Translations under genes and position numbers: made by a program
Notes under the pieces: generated by a model
What the model was told of the DNA's origin: nothing
Seen by the model: the letters and a program-made list of their open reading frames with translations, nothing else
The model's database searches: none
Shown here: positions 17,101 through 26,131 of the stretch, piece after piece
Numbering within the stretch: position 1 is the stretch's first letter
Layout: every line of letters starts with the position of its first letter
Assembly: GCA_049698215.1 (NCBI GenBank)
Contig: JBAVXH010000428.1
Coordinates: forward strand, 1-64,000
DNA: 64,000 nucleotides
Direction: 5' to 3'
Source: PALSA-894 sp049698215
GTDB taxonomy: Bacteria; Pseudomonadota; Alphaproteobacteria; Rhizobiales; Xanthobacteraceae

Positions 17101-18922
17101 AGGCAGCGTCCGATCGCATCGGCGCTCTTACGGCAGAGACCCGCACTTTATCGAGCGAGGCGACCGCCCACTCATCCACCGTCCGCAAGTCCTTCGGGTT
17201 GAACAGGCCCTCCTGCGCCCACGCGGCGGAATTCAAGGAGACGCTATAGGGATTCACCGGACCGCTCGGCGCACCCGGCAGATTGCGCGCGGCCTCCTGA
17301 AAAATCGCAACCGCAAGCGACTCGAGCAGCTTGAGGTTCTGCGAAAACCGTTCCGCGAGCGCATCGCCGGGAAGCGAATCTTTCAATTCGAAATGGAAGC
17401 GCCGCATGAGGTCGACGCCCAGCACGTCGATGAACCGCGACTCGACCTCCGGACAATCGAGCGCATCCCATTCGCGGAAGAGCGCCTGGATGCGGGCGTT
17501 GAGGTGATTGACCCGTTGCAGATCCTGACCTGCGCGCGTCACCAGATCGAGATCGCATATGCGTCCGCCGATGAATTGAAGCGCAAGGAACCCCCAATAG
17601 ATCAGGAAATCCCAGACGATCTTGATCGGCATCACGCGCGGATTTCCCATCAGCGCGTACTGATTTTCATACACGGTCAGGAAGGATTCAAACGTGTTGA
17701 GGTAGATGCGGTTATAGTCGGCCGCACGCGCGGTGATGTCCTCACCGTCCAGATCCCGCAGGATCAGATCGGCGAGATAGGTATTCCCCATTCCGATGAA
17801 GTCACTTCCCGGCGAATAGAACGGATCGGTGAATACGCCTGCCTCTCCGGTGAGCCCCCAGCGGTCCTTCGAGAACACGCGCGCGCAGCCGTACGCGTAC
17901 CGCTTGACGGCAAGGAAATCCATCAGCTTGTCGCGGCGCTCCTCAACGACGCGCGCACACGCAGGCTCATATCGCCGCAACCAATCGAGTGCGCGCTCGA
18001 ACGAGTTCATCCCCTTGAGCGGATGCAACTCCGCATCGGCGACGATTCCGACGCTGGTCACGTTGGGCGCGAGCGGAATGAACCAGACCCAGTAGCCGCG
18101 GCCCATGAAATGGTTGGTGCTGAAACGCCGCAGCCCCTTCTCGAGCCGGGAGTCCCATTCCGGTGTCGACCCGAACAGGTCGATATCGATGATGTCGCCG
18201 AGCCGGAACCACACGGAATTGCAGTTGTGACCGACCTCGCGAGCGAGGCCGAGTTGACGCTTGATCAGTCCGGCGCGGCCCGACGCATCCACGACCCAGC
18301 GCGAGGCGATCGTCACCGCTTCGCCGTCGCGCGTCAATGCCGTGTAATATTTCCTGTCGTCGCGCGTGACGCTTCGTGCCTTGGTGCGATCGCGGAAGTC
18401 GACGCCGAGCGTCCGGTTCTCTTCGGCCAGGAAGTTTTCCAGGCGGCCGCGGTCGAGCTGATACCCCGGAGTCGGCGGGTAGAATGATGCGCCCATTTCC
18501 ACCCGGCGGGCGGTGTCCTGGTTGTCACCATGCGTGAAGAAGTAGCGCAATCCCGCCTTGAGGAGTTGCGCGGTGCGCAGGTGCGGTTCCAACCCCAACA
18601 CCTGGGAGAAGTAGTGTCCGCCGATCTCGACGGACGATTCTCCGACCTTGTGGGCGGACTCGGGGAACGGATGCGGCCGTGATTCTGCGAGCAGAATGGA
18701 GACCGCGGGCCGCGCACGCTTGATCTGGCGGGCGAGCGTGTGTCCGGCCAGCCCTCCGCCCAGGATGACGAGATCGACCTCGGCGTCCGGAGCGACGTCC
18801 GACGTTCTGCGTTCGATTTCCGGTTCGCGGTTCTGCTCGCCGGTGCTCGCCTGCAATTTGCGCAGAAGCAGATCGCGCTGCTCCGCACTGAGCGCCGCAA
18901 TTCGCTCTGAAAGGTCCGGCAT
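17090..18922 (-). CDS. Flavin-dependent halogenase-family oxidoreductase with N-terminal docking-like leader
   Basis: 610 aa, ATG at 18922, four bases after the previous stop; the extension to 19021 lies inside the upstream gene. Residues 4-27 (LSERIAALSAEQRDLLLRKL) resemble the NRPS leader. The FAD site is VILGGGLAG (53-60), followed by HKVGESSVEI (Lys92, Glu95) where this superfamily has its KxGE element. The halogenase signature WxWxIP is intact as WVWFIP (278-283). GWG-type oxygenase motifs are not otherwise evident. The closest relation by motif is to carrier-protein-acting phenol/pyrrole halogenases. Halide specificity, or whether it acts as a monooxygenase, cannot be told. Its neighbours (NRPS, PKS) support a substrate tethered to a carrier protein. 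Confidence 0.72.
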   Translation of the reverse strand: MPDLSERIAALSAEQRDLLLRKLQASTGEQNREPEIERRTSDVAPDAEVDLVILGGGLAGHTLARQIKRARPAVSILLAESRPHPFPESAHKVGESSVEIGGHYFSQVLGLEPHLRTAQLLKAGLRYFFTHGDNQDTARRVEMGASFYPPTPGYQLDRGRLENFLAEENRTLGVDFRDRTKARSVTRDDRKYYTALTRDGEAVTIASRWVVDASGRAGLIKRQLGLAREVGHNCNSVWFRLGDIIDIDLFGSTPEWDSRLEKGLRRFSTNHFMGRGYWVWFIPLAPNVTSVGIVADAELHPLKGMNSFERALDWLRRYEPACARVVEERRDKLMDFLAVKRYAYGCARVFSKDRWGLTGEAGVFTDPFYSPGSDFIGMGNTYLADLILRDLDGEDITARAADYNRIYLNTFESFLTVYENQYALMGNPRVMPIKIVWDFLIYWGFLALQFIGGRICDLDLVTRAGQDLQRVNHLNARIQALFREWDALDCPEVESRFIDVLGVDLMRRFHFELKDSLPGDALAERFSQNLKLLESLAVAIFQEAARNLPGAPSGPVNPYSVSLNSAAWAQEGLFNPKDLRTVDEWAVASLDKVRVSAVRAPMRSDAAYAG

Positions 18923-18926
18923 CGTC

Positions 18927-20747
18927 CTATGCTCCGCCGGCCATCGCCATGGCGTATTCCCGCTCGGGTTCGAGCCAGCATCGCCGCAGTTGTGTGCGGA
19001 TTTCGGCACGCTCCGCGGCACGCGCCATATGTTCGGCGAGCGTGAAGCCGGAATCCGTCATTGGCTCTTTCGGCAGCACACCGAAAGCCTGGAGATGCAT
19101 TTCGGCGGCGGTCGCCTCCAGCAGGCTGATGTTGTCCATCAGCTTGCGACGCAGCGCCGCGTCGTCGAAATTCCCTTCCATCTCGGAGTGAACCAGCGGG
19201 TAGACGAAATTGACGCGCGTGAGATCGACGTGAGCGCGAGTATGAACTTGATGCTTGGTCGCTTCGTCCCAGCTGCGCAGGAAATCCTGCGTCTTGCGTT
19301 GCAGAACCTGGATGTGGATCAGCTCCTGCCGGATCGACCGCAGAAATTCCTGATCGTCGATCTTGTTATGAAAGAAAATAAGACCGAGCGTCGCCCAATA
19401 CCAGACGAGATCCCAGATGACCTTGGCGATCCAGACCTGAGCGTTGCCCAGAATGCCGTACTGATCCTGAAACACGCGGATCGCCGTGTCGTACAGGAAA
19501 TCCAGATAGAACCAGTTATAGAACTCGACCTTCTCCGTCAGGTCTCCGCCGGAGAGGTCATGGCGCACCATGTCGGTCACGAGGGTGTTGCCCATCGCGA
19601 CGAAGTCGGATCCCGGCGAATAGAGCGGGTCGGTAAACAACCCCGCATCGCCGATCAACGCCCAACGGTCCTGCGAGTAGATCTGGCTCGTCGTGTGCGC
19701 GTATTTCTTCAGCGCCAGGAAATCCAGGATCCCGTCGCGGCGCTCGCGGACGAGGCGCCCGACCAGAGGCTCGTTCTTGTCGAGCCAGTCGATAAAACGG
19801 TCGCGGCTGTTGAACTCGTTGAGTGGATGGTAGCGCGGGTCCGCCACGATCCCAACGCTCGTCGAGCCCGACGCCAGGCGGATCAGCCACACCCAGTATC
19901 CGCGCCCCACAAGATGGTTGGTGGAATACTGCCGGAAACTGCTCAGCATGCGGCCACGGAATTCGGGATCGTCGCTCCAATCCTCCAGGTTGATGGGAAC
20001 GGTGATCCTCAGCCATGCGGCATTCACATCGTGTTCCGACGGCCTGGCGAGGCCGAGCTTTCGGCGCAGGAAGCCCGGACGCCCCATGCCGTCGACGACC
20101 CATCGCGCCTTGACGCGATGTTCCTGGCCACCGCGCCTCAGCTGAATTTCGTGCGGCGTGTCCCCTTGTTGAATATCGATGCCGATGACGCGGCAATCGT
20201 CGACGACGCCGGCGCCTTCCTTCGAGGCCTGCACGGCGAGCATGTTCTCGAAGCGGCCGCGATCGATCTGGTAGGTCGGAATCGGCAAGACATGGTTGGC
20301 AAAGGGTCCGATCTCTACGCGCTTGGCCAGGTCGCTGTTATCGCCGTAGGGGAAGAAGAAGCGCAGCCCCATCTTGCGCAACTGACGCTGGTCCATGTGG
20401 GGGCGGAATCCGAGCACACTGTCGAAATAGTGTGCGCCGATCTCGACCGAGGATTCGCCGACCTTATGCGCGGCCTCCGGAACCGGAAACCGATTGGCCT
20501 CGACGACGAGGATACGCGCCTGCGGAACGGCGCGGCGCAGCTGAATCGCCAGCGTCAGCCCCGCCAAGCCTCCACCCAGGATGGCGACATCATACTCATC
20601 CTGCAGCGTATGCTCGTCCGGCCGGGTTTCGCTCTCGTTGATTGTCGACGAGACATTGCGCTGCTCCGCGCTCTTGCTCACCAGCCGCGCGAGCAGCTCC
20701 CGCTTTCGGTCGTCGAGAGCATCAATGCGCTTGTTGATGTCGGTCAT
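18927..20747 (-). CDS. Flavin-dependent halogenase-family oxidoreductase, paralogue of the adjacent gene
   Basis: 606 aa from ATG at 20747 (AGGGA upstream; a GTG two codons earlier is the alternative), overlapping the PKS stop. Leader residues 3-26 (INKRIDALDDRKRELLARLV) match the leaders of the neighbouring oxidoreductase and NRPS. FAD fold VAILGGGLAG (54-63) and HKVGESSVEI (Lys95) are conserved with the paralogue. The WxWxIP motif reads WVWLIR (285-290), so the proline is Arg here. The blocks GDAGLFTDPLYSPGSD and the following FAD-binding region match the partner closely, showing an old tandem duplication. Likely function: halogenation or hydroxylation of a tethered intermediate; one of the pair may have diverged in activity. 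Confidence 0.7.
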   Translation of the reverse strand: MTDINKRIDALDDRKRELLARLVSKSAEQRNVSSTINESETRPDEHTLQDEYDVAILGGGLAGLTLAIQLRRAVPQARILVVEANRFPVPEAAHKVGESSVEIGAHYFDSVLGFRPHMDQRQLRKMGLRFFFPYGDNSDLAKRVEIGPFANHVLPIPTYQIDRGRFENMLAVQASKEGAGVVDDCRVIGIDIQQGDTPHEIQLRRGGQEHRVKARWVVDGMGRPGFLRRKLGLARPSEHDVNAAWLRITVPINLEDWSDDPEFRGRMLSSFRQYSTNHLVGRGYWVWLIRLASGSTSVGIVADPRYHPLNEFNSRDRFIDWLDKNEPLVGRLVRERRDGILDFLALKKYAHTTSQIYSQDRWALIGDAGLFTDPLYSPGSDFVAMGNTLVTDMVRHDLSGGDLTEKVEFYNWFYLDFLYDTAIRVFQDQYGILGNAQVWIAKVIWDLVWYWATLGLIFFHNKIDDQEFLRSIRQELIHIQVLQRKTQDFLRSWDEATKHQVHTRAHVDLTRVNFVYPLVHSEMEGNFDDAALRRKLMDNISLLEATAAEMHLQAFGVLPKEPMTDSGFTLAEHMARAAERAEIRTQLRRCWLEPEREYAMAMAGGA

Positions 20748-23700
20748 TCCCACCCGTTCCCTGCAAGTGCGCCTCCAGCTCTTCCGGAGACATCTTCTCG
20801 ACTTGAGCCAGCAGTTCCTCGACGTGTCCGTGATCGCCGAGCTTGAGCGCCAACTGCTCGGCCAGTTTGTCGACCGTCCCGGTGAAGAGATCGACCATCG
20901 GCACCGTGATGTTGATCGTCCGCTCGATCTCGGTTTTCAGCTCCACCACCATGATCGAGTCCATGCCCAGCGATGTGAGCGGCTCCCGCACATCGAGCCG
21001 TGCCGCTTCGAGGCCTAGAACACGCGCTGCCGCCTCGCGCAGATAGCTCTGCAGTCGCTGACGGCGCGGTTCAGGCTCGGCCAGCAGCAACTCAAGCAGG
21101 AGTTCGGACGCCGCCTTTTCTTCCTCGGCGGTCCGTTCTCGTGTGGCGCTTGCGGGCATCAATTCGGCAAAGAGCGGAGATGGCGGCATGCGCGCCCAGT
21201 CGGCGCTCACCACGATCGCCTGAGCGGGTTGAGCGGCCTGGATGCGCTCCATCGCCTGCAACGCCTGTTCGGGCGTCATCGGGAACACGCCGGAGCGGCC
21301 GCTTTTGCTCTTCTCAGTCAGGCGGGCGAACATTCCGACATCGGCCCACGGACCCCAGTTGATGCTGGTAGCGGGCAGCCCTTGCGCGCGGCGCCACAGC
21401 GCGAGGTTGTCCATGTAGGCGTTGCCGGCCGCGTAGTGTGCCTGCCCGAACTGTCCCAGCACCGAAGAGATCGACGAGAACAGCGTAAAGAAATCGAGCG
21501 CGAGGTCCTTGGTGGCTTCGTGCAAGGCGCGCGCCCCCGCCACCTTCGGTTTCAGCACACGCTGGAACGTCTCGTCATCGAGCCGCAGCAGAAGCTGGTC
21601 TTCCACGATGCCCGCAGCATGGATGACGCCGCGGATCGGCGGCAGGCCCTGGGCATGAAAGTCCTCGACGTAGGCTTCGACATCATCGGCGTCCGCAACA
21701 TCGAACGTCGCGACGTGTACCGACGCGCCGGCGCGCTCCAGATCCAGGATGGCATCCACCCTGCTCTTGGCCGGGTGATCCGCGGACAATGTCAGCCATT
21801 CGCGCCGCGGAGGAAGTGCGGCGCGGCCCGCGAGAATGAGACGGCGCGCACCGTGCGCGATCATCCATCGCGCGACGGTAACGCCCAGGCCGCCCAATCC
21901 GCCGGTGATGAGATATGACGCGTCCGGCCGGAACACCGCCGGATCGACCGGCGGCGCCTGATCGGAAGCCCGCAACCGCGCCACGTAGCGCGCCTCGCCG
22001 CGTAGCGCGATCTGGCGGTCCGCACTGGGCGCCAGCAATTCTTCCGTCAACCGCTCGGCGTCACCTTCATCGACGGGTCCAAGATCAATGAGCCCGCCCC
22101 ACAATTCCGGGTGCTCAAGGGCGACCACGCGGCCAAAGCCCCAGAGCTGCGACGCCCAGCTTGCGTCGACCGCTTCATTGCCTGCGGCCTGAAGCTGTCG
22201 TGTGACGATCCAGAGCTTCGGTGCATTTTCGAAGGTGGCGAGCCGCTTGACCCCATTCAACAGAAACGCGCAGGACGCATGCGCTTCGTCGGCCGAAGTA
22301 TCAAGTCCGTGGAGATAGACGATCCCTGTTGTATCCGGGTTCGGCATCTCCGATCCCGCAAAGACCTCGGCTTGCAGGCCCCGCCGTTTCAGCACGGACG
22401 CGAGCGCACTGCAGAGATCGTCGCTGCCTCCGAAAATGGCCCATTTGCCGGTCTTGGCGTCGCTCGTCCCCTCCCGAGCGGCTTGCTCCCACCGCAGTTC
22501 ATACATCCAATCGCGGACGGAGCCTCGCGCGACACCCTGAGTAGATTCAACATGCGCGAGGCGCAGCTCATCGATCTCCAGGCAAACCTGGCCGTCTTCG
22601 CTCACGATGCGAAGATCGAAGACCAACTCAGGGTCCTTGGGTGCCCCCGACTTCAGCTCTGCAATGCACAGAGCCCGGCCTCCGGGGTTAGCGGAAAAGC
22701 GGACGCGACCCATTCCTTGAGGGAGGTATTGCTCCTCGTTGTAGATTTTGCCTTCGGATGGCTCCAGCGTGGCGGCGGCGGTCTGCAGCGCGGCATCGAT
22801 CAGGATCGGATGCACGCAATAGTCCGGCGCCTCGGCAGCGGCAATTTCGTCGAGCGCGAGCTCCGACACCGCCCGGCCCCGGCTGCGCCAGATCTGCGAG
22901 ATGGCGCGGAAGTGCTTGCCATAGTCGAGGCCCTGGGACGCCATCGCCTCGTAGTGCGCCGTGCCGGCGATGTGGTCAGTCAAGCCGAGGCGAAGTTCGT
23001 TGACGGCGAGCGACGCGGCAGGAGCACGAACAGCAGCTGCGCGGCCGCTGGCCGTCGGCGTCCAATCCTCGGTGGAAGCCTGGCGGGCACTGAACTGAAA
23101 GCCGTAGCTTCCATCGCCAGACGGCGAAAAGAGCGTCTGCAGCCGGCAGCCGGCTTCGGAAATCGGCAGCACTTCACGGAGATACAGCGTGGTGATCTCC
23201 GTCGCCGCCGCATCCGGCCGCAGCTGACGCATCGCAGCCAGCGCGGCCGCGACATAACCTGCCGCCGGAAAGATCACCGAGCCGAGAACCTTGTGCCCCG
23301 ACAGATAATAAGGAGAGTGCAGCGCGAGATGTTGCTCCCACACATGCTGTCCGCCCGGCAGCGCACATTCCAATGCCCGCCCGAGCAATGGACTGGCGCC
23401 TGCCGCGTCGGGTGCGACCTCATCGCCCGGAAGCTGATCGAGCCAATAGCGCTCGCGCAAAAACGGATAAGCCGGCAGGCTTGCGACGCTTCCGCGTGCG
23501 GGGAAGAGAGCGCGCCAATCGGGATTCTTGCCGCCCTTGTAAAGCTGCGCCACGGACGTGAGCAGTGCGCGGCCCGCCGCATCGCCCCGCTGCGCCGAAC
23601 CAAGGACGAGCGCATCGCGACCCCTCTTGCCCAGCACCTCGCGGATCGGCCCGGCCAGCATCAGGTGCGGGCTGATTTCGAGAAATCCGTCGAAGCCCGC

Positions 23701-26106
23701 TTCAACCAGGCGGTCGAGCGCAGATGACAGCTGGAACGGCTCGCAAAGATTGCGTCCCCAATAGTCCGCACCGAGCCCTTCGCCGTTCACCCACGCGCCG
23801 GTGACCGTCGACATCAGGTCGACGCGGGCCTGGGTGTAGTCGAGCTGGCCTAGCGACGCCGCCAGTTCCTCACGCAGCGGCTCCATGTGAGGAGTGTGGA
23901 ACGCGACGTCGATATCCGACAGCGTCCGCACCAGCACGCCCTGCTGTTGGACGGCCGTCGACCACGCCGAGAGCGCCGACGGCTCTCCGGACACAACGCA
24001 CGTCTCCGGGCCGCTGTGCCCGGCGAGGAAAATCTGGCCGTCCCAATCGGAGATCGACTCACGGGTCGGGTCAGGCGCGAGGCTGACGACGGCCGTCTTG
24101 CCTTGACCCGCAAGTCTCTTCATCAGCCGGCCGCGATGATGAACAACCGCCACCGCGCTCTCGAGGCTGAGGCCGCCAGCACAATAAGCAGCCGCCACCT
24201 CGCCCAGGCTCTGGCCAACGACGCCATCCGGCTCGATGCCGAATGAGCGCCATAGAGCGGCAAGCGCCACCTGCATCGAGAACACGGCCGCCTGAGAAAC
24301 GTCGGTTTCGTTCAGCCGTTCTCCGGAACGGATCTCCTCGATGACCGACCGTCCGGAGCACTGCTCAAACAGACGATCGCAGGCCTGCAGGGTTTCGCGA
24401 AAGGCCGGGTAATGATCGAATAGCGGGTCGCACATGCCCTTCCAGTGCGACCCCTGGCCCGAAAATACGAATGCCAGCTTGGAAATCGGCCGTGCGGCCG
24501 GCGCCTCGGCGCGTATGGCGTCGGCAAGTTCAGCCGCCGTGGATGCAACGGCGGCGGCGCGGTGCTGGTGGTGGCTTCTGCGTATCGCAGCCGTGAAGCA
24601 GATGTCGCGCGGGGCCGCGCCACCCGCAGCGGTCTTGAGCAGCCCGCTGTAGGATTCCTTCAAGCCCTGTAGCGCGTCGGGCGATTTCGCCGAAATCGGC
24701 AGAACGAAGACCTCCGGAACGGCCTGCACGGCGCGAGGCGGCGCGGAATCGGGTGCTTCTTCCAACACCAGGTGGGCGTTGGTCCCGCCGAAACTGAACC
24801 CACTGACGCCACCCACGCGCCGCGAACCGTTGCGCTTCCAAGGTCGCGTCGCGACCGGGATCTCCATCGGGAAATCGACTTGCGGTACGCCCGATGTCCA
24901 CGCTTCAAAATGGAAATTCGGCGGGATCGCATCGTAGTGCATCGCCAGCGCCATCTTGATGACGCCGGCAACGCCGGCTGCCGCTTCCATGTGGCCGAGA
25001 TTGCTTTTCAGGGACCCGAGTACGAGATCCGTCGAACGCCCGTCACCGAGCGCCTGCGCGAGCGCACCGATCTCGATCGAGTCTCCCAGCGGCGTTCCCG
25101 TGCCATGCGTCTCGATGTACTGCGCCGCAGACGGCTCAATTCCGGCGTTCTTGTAGGCCTCGCGCAGAACTCGCTTCTGCGCCTCCCCGTTCGGCGCCAT
25201 GATGCCGTTACTCGCGCCGTCGTGATTGATCGCGCCACCGCGGATAACCGCATAGATTCGATCGCCATCGTCCAACGCGTCGGCCATCCGCTTGAGGACG
25301 ACGATGCCGGCGCCTTCGCTGCGCACGATGCCATCGGCCGCCGTATCGAAGCTATGGCAAGCCCCGGTGGGCGATAGCGCTCCCGCCGCCGAGAAGAAGA
25401 CGTCTCCTTTGGGCAGCAGGTTGAGGCTGACGCCGCCGGCGAGCGCGAGCGATGTTTCTCCAGCGCGCAGGCTGCGGCACGCCAGTTCGATCGCCAGGAG
25501 TGAACCCGAGCAGGCCGTATCCAGCGTCAGGCTCGGACCATGCAGATCGAGAAAGTAGGAGATACGGTTGGCGATGATGCTGTTGGCGGTGCCCGGGCCC
25601 GTGGAGGCGCTGAAGCGGTTATAGTTCCGGCTCAGCATCAAGTCGTAATCGTTGCTGAGCGTGGCGACGTAGACGCCGGTGGCCGTGTTGGCGAGGCTGA
25701 GCGGCGGAATGCCCGCATCCTCCAGCGCATTCCAGGCGACTTCGAGCATCACCCGCTGGCGCGGATCGACGTGCGGCGCTTCGCGCGGCGAGATGCCGAA
25801 GAACGCCGGATCAAACCGGTCCAGCTCTTCGAGAAAGCCGCCCCAGCGCCCCGCGATCTTTCCAGGCGTACGTGCATCGGGATGAAAGAAGCGCGACGCG
25901 TCCCATCGTTCGGCCGGCACCTCACGCACACCGCTACGCTTCTCGCAGAGCAACTTCCAGAAGTCCTGCAAACCCGAAGCGCCCGGCAGGCGGCAATCCA
26001 TGCCGACAATCGCGATGCTCGCATTCTCCCCGGCACGAAGGGATTCGATCTCGGCCCGCAGATCACGTAACGCGAAAAGTGCTCGTTCCAAAGGTGTGGA
26101 TGTCAT
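20722..26106 (-). CDS. Type I polyketide synthase, KS-AT-DH-KR-ACP
   Basis: 1794 aa, one reducing module. N-terminal docking-type helix ~5-25 (ERALFALRDLRAEIESL). KS ~30-450 with DTACSGS (Cys199), ETHGTGT (His334) and SNLGHME (His372). AT ~545-850 with GQSLGE (Ser633; the usual His before Ser is Gln) and VAFH (734-737), which resembles the malonyl-type HAFH. DH ~905-1180 with HKVLGSVIFP (His938) and DAALQ (Asp1104). KR ~1395-1600 with TGGLGGLG, VED (1501-1503) instead of LDD, and catalytic Tyr1558. ACP with GMDSIM (Ser1717). No ER is present, so extension should leave a trans-type double bond. The C-terminus (MSPEELEAHL) may dock to the next enzyme. Placed between the starter ligase and the NRPS, it is the central chain extender. 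Confidence 0.96.
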   Translation of the reverse strand: MTSTPLERALFALRDLRAEIESLRAGENASIAIVGMDCRLPGASGLQDFWKLLCEKRSGVREVPAERWDASRFFHPDARTPGKIAGRWGGFLEELDRFDPAFFGISPREAPHVDPRQRVMLEVAWNALEDAGIPPLSLANTATGVYVATLSNDYDLMLSRNYNRFSASTGPGTANSIIANRISYFLDLHGPSLTLDTACSGSLLAIELACRSLRAGETSLALAGGVSLNLLPKGDVFFSAAGALSPTGACHSFDTAADGIVRSEGAGIVVLKRMADALDDGDRIYAVIRGGAINHDGASNGIMAPNGEAQKRVLREAYKNAGIEPSAAQYIETHGTGTPLGDSIEIGALAQALGDGRSTDLVLGSLKSNLGHMEAAAGVAGVIKMALAMHYDAIPPNFHFEAWTSGVPQVDFPMEIPVATRPWKRNGSRRVGGVSGFSFGGTNAHLVLEEAPDSAPPRAVQAVPEVFVLPISAKSPDALQGLKESYSGLLKTAAGGAAPRDICFTAAIRRSHHQHRAAAVASTAAELADAIRAEAPAARPISKLAFVFSGQGSHWKGMCDPLFDHYPAFRETLQACDRLFEQCSGRSVIEEIRSGERLNETDVSQAAVFSMQVALAALWRSFGIEPDGVVGQSLGEVAAAYCAGGLSLESAVAVVHHRGRLMKRLAGQGKTAVVSLAPDPTRESISDWDGQIFLAGHSGPETCVVSGEPSALSAWSTAVQQQGVLVRTLSDIDVAFHTPHMEPLREELAASLGQLDYTQARVDLMSTVTGAWVNGEGLGADYWGRNLCEPFQLSSALDRLVEAGFDGFLEISPHLMLAGPIREVLGKRGRDALVLGSAQRGDAAGRALLTSVAQLYKGGKNPDWRALFPARGSVASLPAYPFLRERYWLDQLPGDEVAPDAAGASPLLGRALECALPGGQHVWEQHLALHSPYYLSGHKVLGSVIFPAAGYVAAALAAMRQLRPDAAATEITTLYLREVLPISEAGCRLQTLFSPSGDGSYGFQFSARQASTEDWTPTASGRAAAVRAPAASLAVNELRLGLTDHIAGTAHYEAMASQGLDYGKHFRAISQIWRSRGRAVSELALDEIAAAEAPDYCVHPILIDAALQTAAATLEPSEGKIYNEEQYLPQGMGRVRFSANPGGRALCIAELKSGAPKDPELVFDLRIVSEDGQVCLEIDELRLAHVESTQGVARGSVRDWMYELRWEQAAREGTSDAKTGKWAIFGGSDDLCSALASVLKRRGLQAEVFAGSEMPNPDTTGIVYLHGLDTSADEAHASCAFLLNGVKRLATFENAPKLWIVTRQLQAAGNEAVDASWASQLWGFGRVVALEHPELWGGLIDLGPVDEGDAERLTEELLAPSADRQIALRGEARYVARLRASDQAPPVDPAVFRPDASYLITGGLGGLGVTVARWMIAHGARRLILAGRAALPPRREWLTLSADHPAKSRVDAILDLERAGASVHVATFDVADADDVEAYVEDFHAQGLPPIRGVIHAAGIVEDQLLLRLDDETFQRVLKPKVAGARALHEATKDLALDFFTLFSSISSVLGQFGQAHYAAGNAYMDNLALWRRAQGLPATSINWGPWADVGMFARLTEKSKSGRSGVFPMTPEQALQAMERIQAAQPAQAIVVSADWARMPPSPLFAELMPASATRERTAEEEKAASELLLELLLAEPEPRRQRLQSYLREAAARVLGLEAARLDVREPLTSLGMDSIMVVELKTEIERTINITVPMVDLFTGTVDKLAEQLALKLGDHGHVEELLAQVEKMSPEELEAHLQGTGGNDRHQQAH

Positions 26107-26131
26107 TCTGACGCTGTACCCTTAGCCTTCC

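Noticed and set aside
18648..20846. Long open plus-strand frame (732 aa) opposite the two halogenase-like genes
   Set aside because: It is the antisense shadow of a GC-rich coding region: rich in Arg/Asp/Glu/His, no domain motif, and the opposite strand carries intact FAD-binding motifs in frame.
22111..23727. Plus-strand frame of 538 aa opposite the PKS DH-KR region
   Set aside because: Arg- and His-rich low-complexity translation with no motif; the minus strand encodes complete DH and KR catalytic sites.
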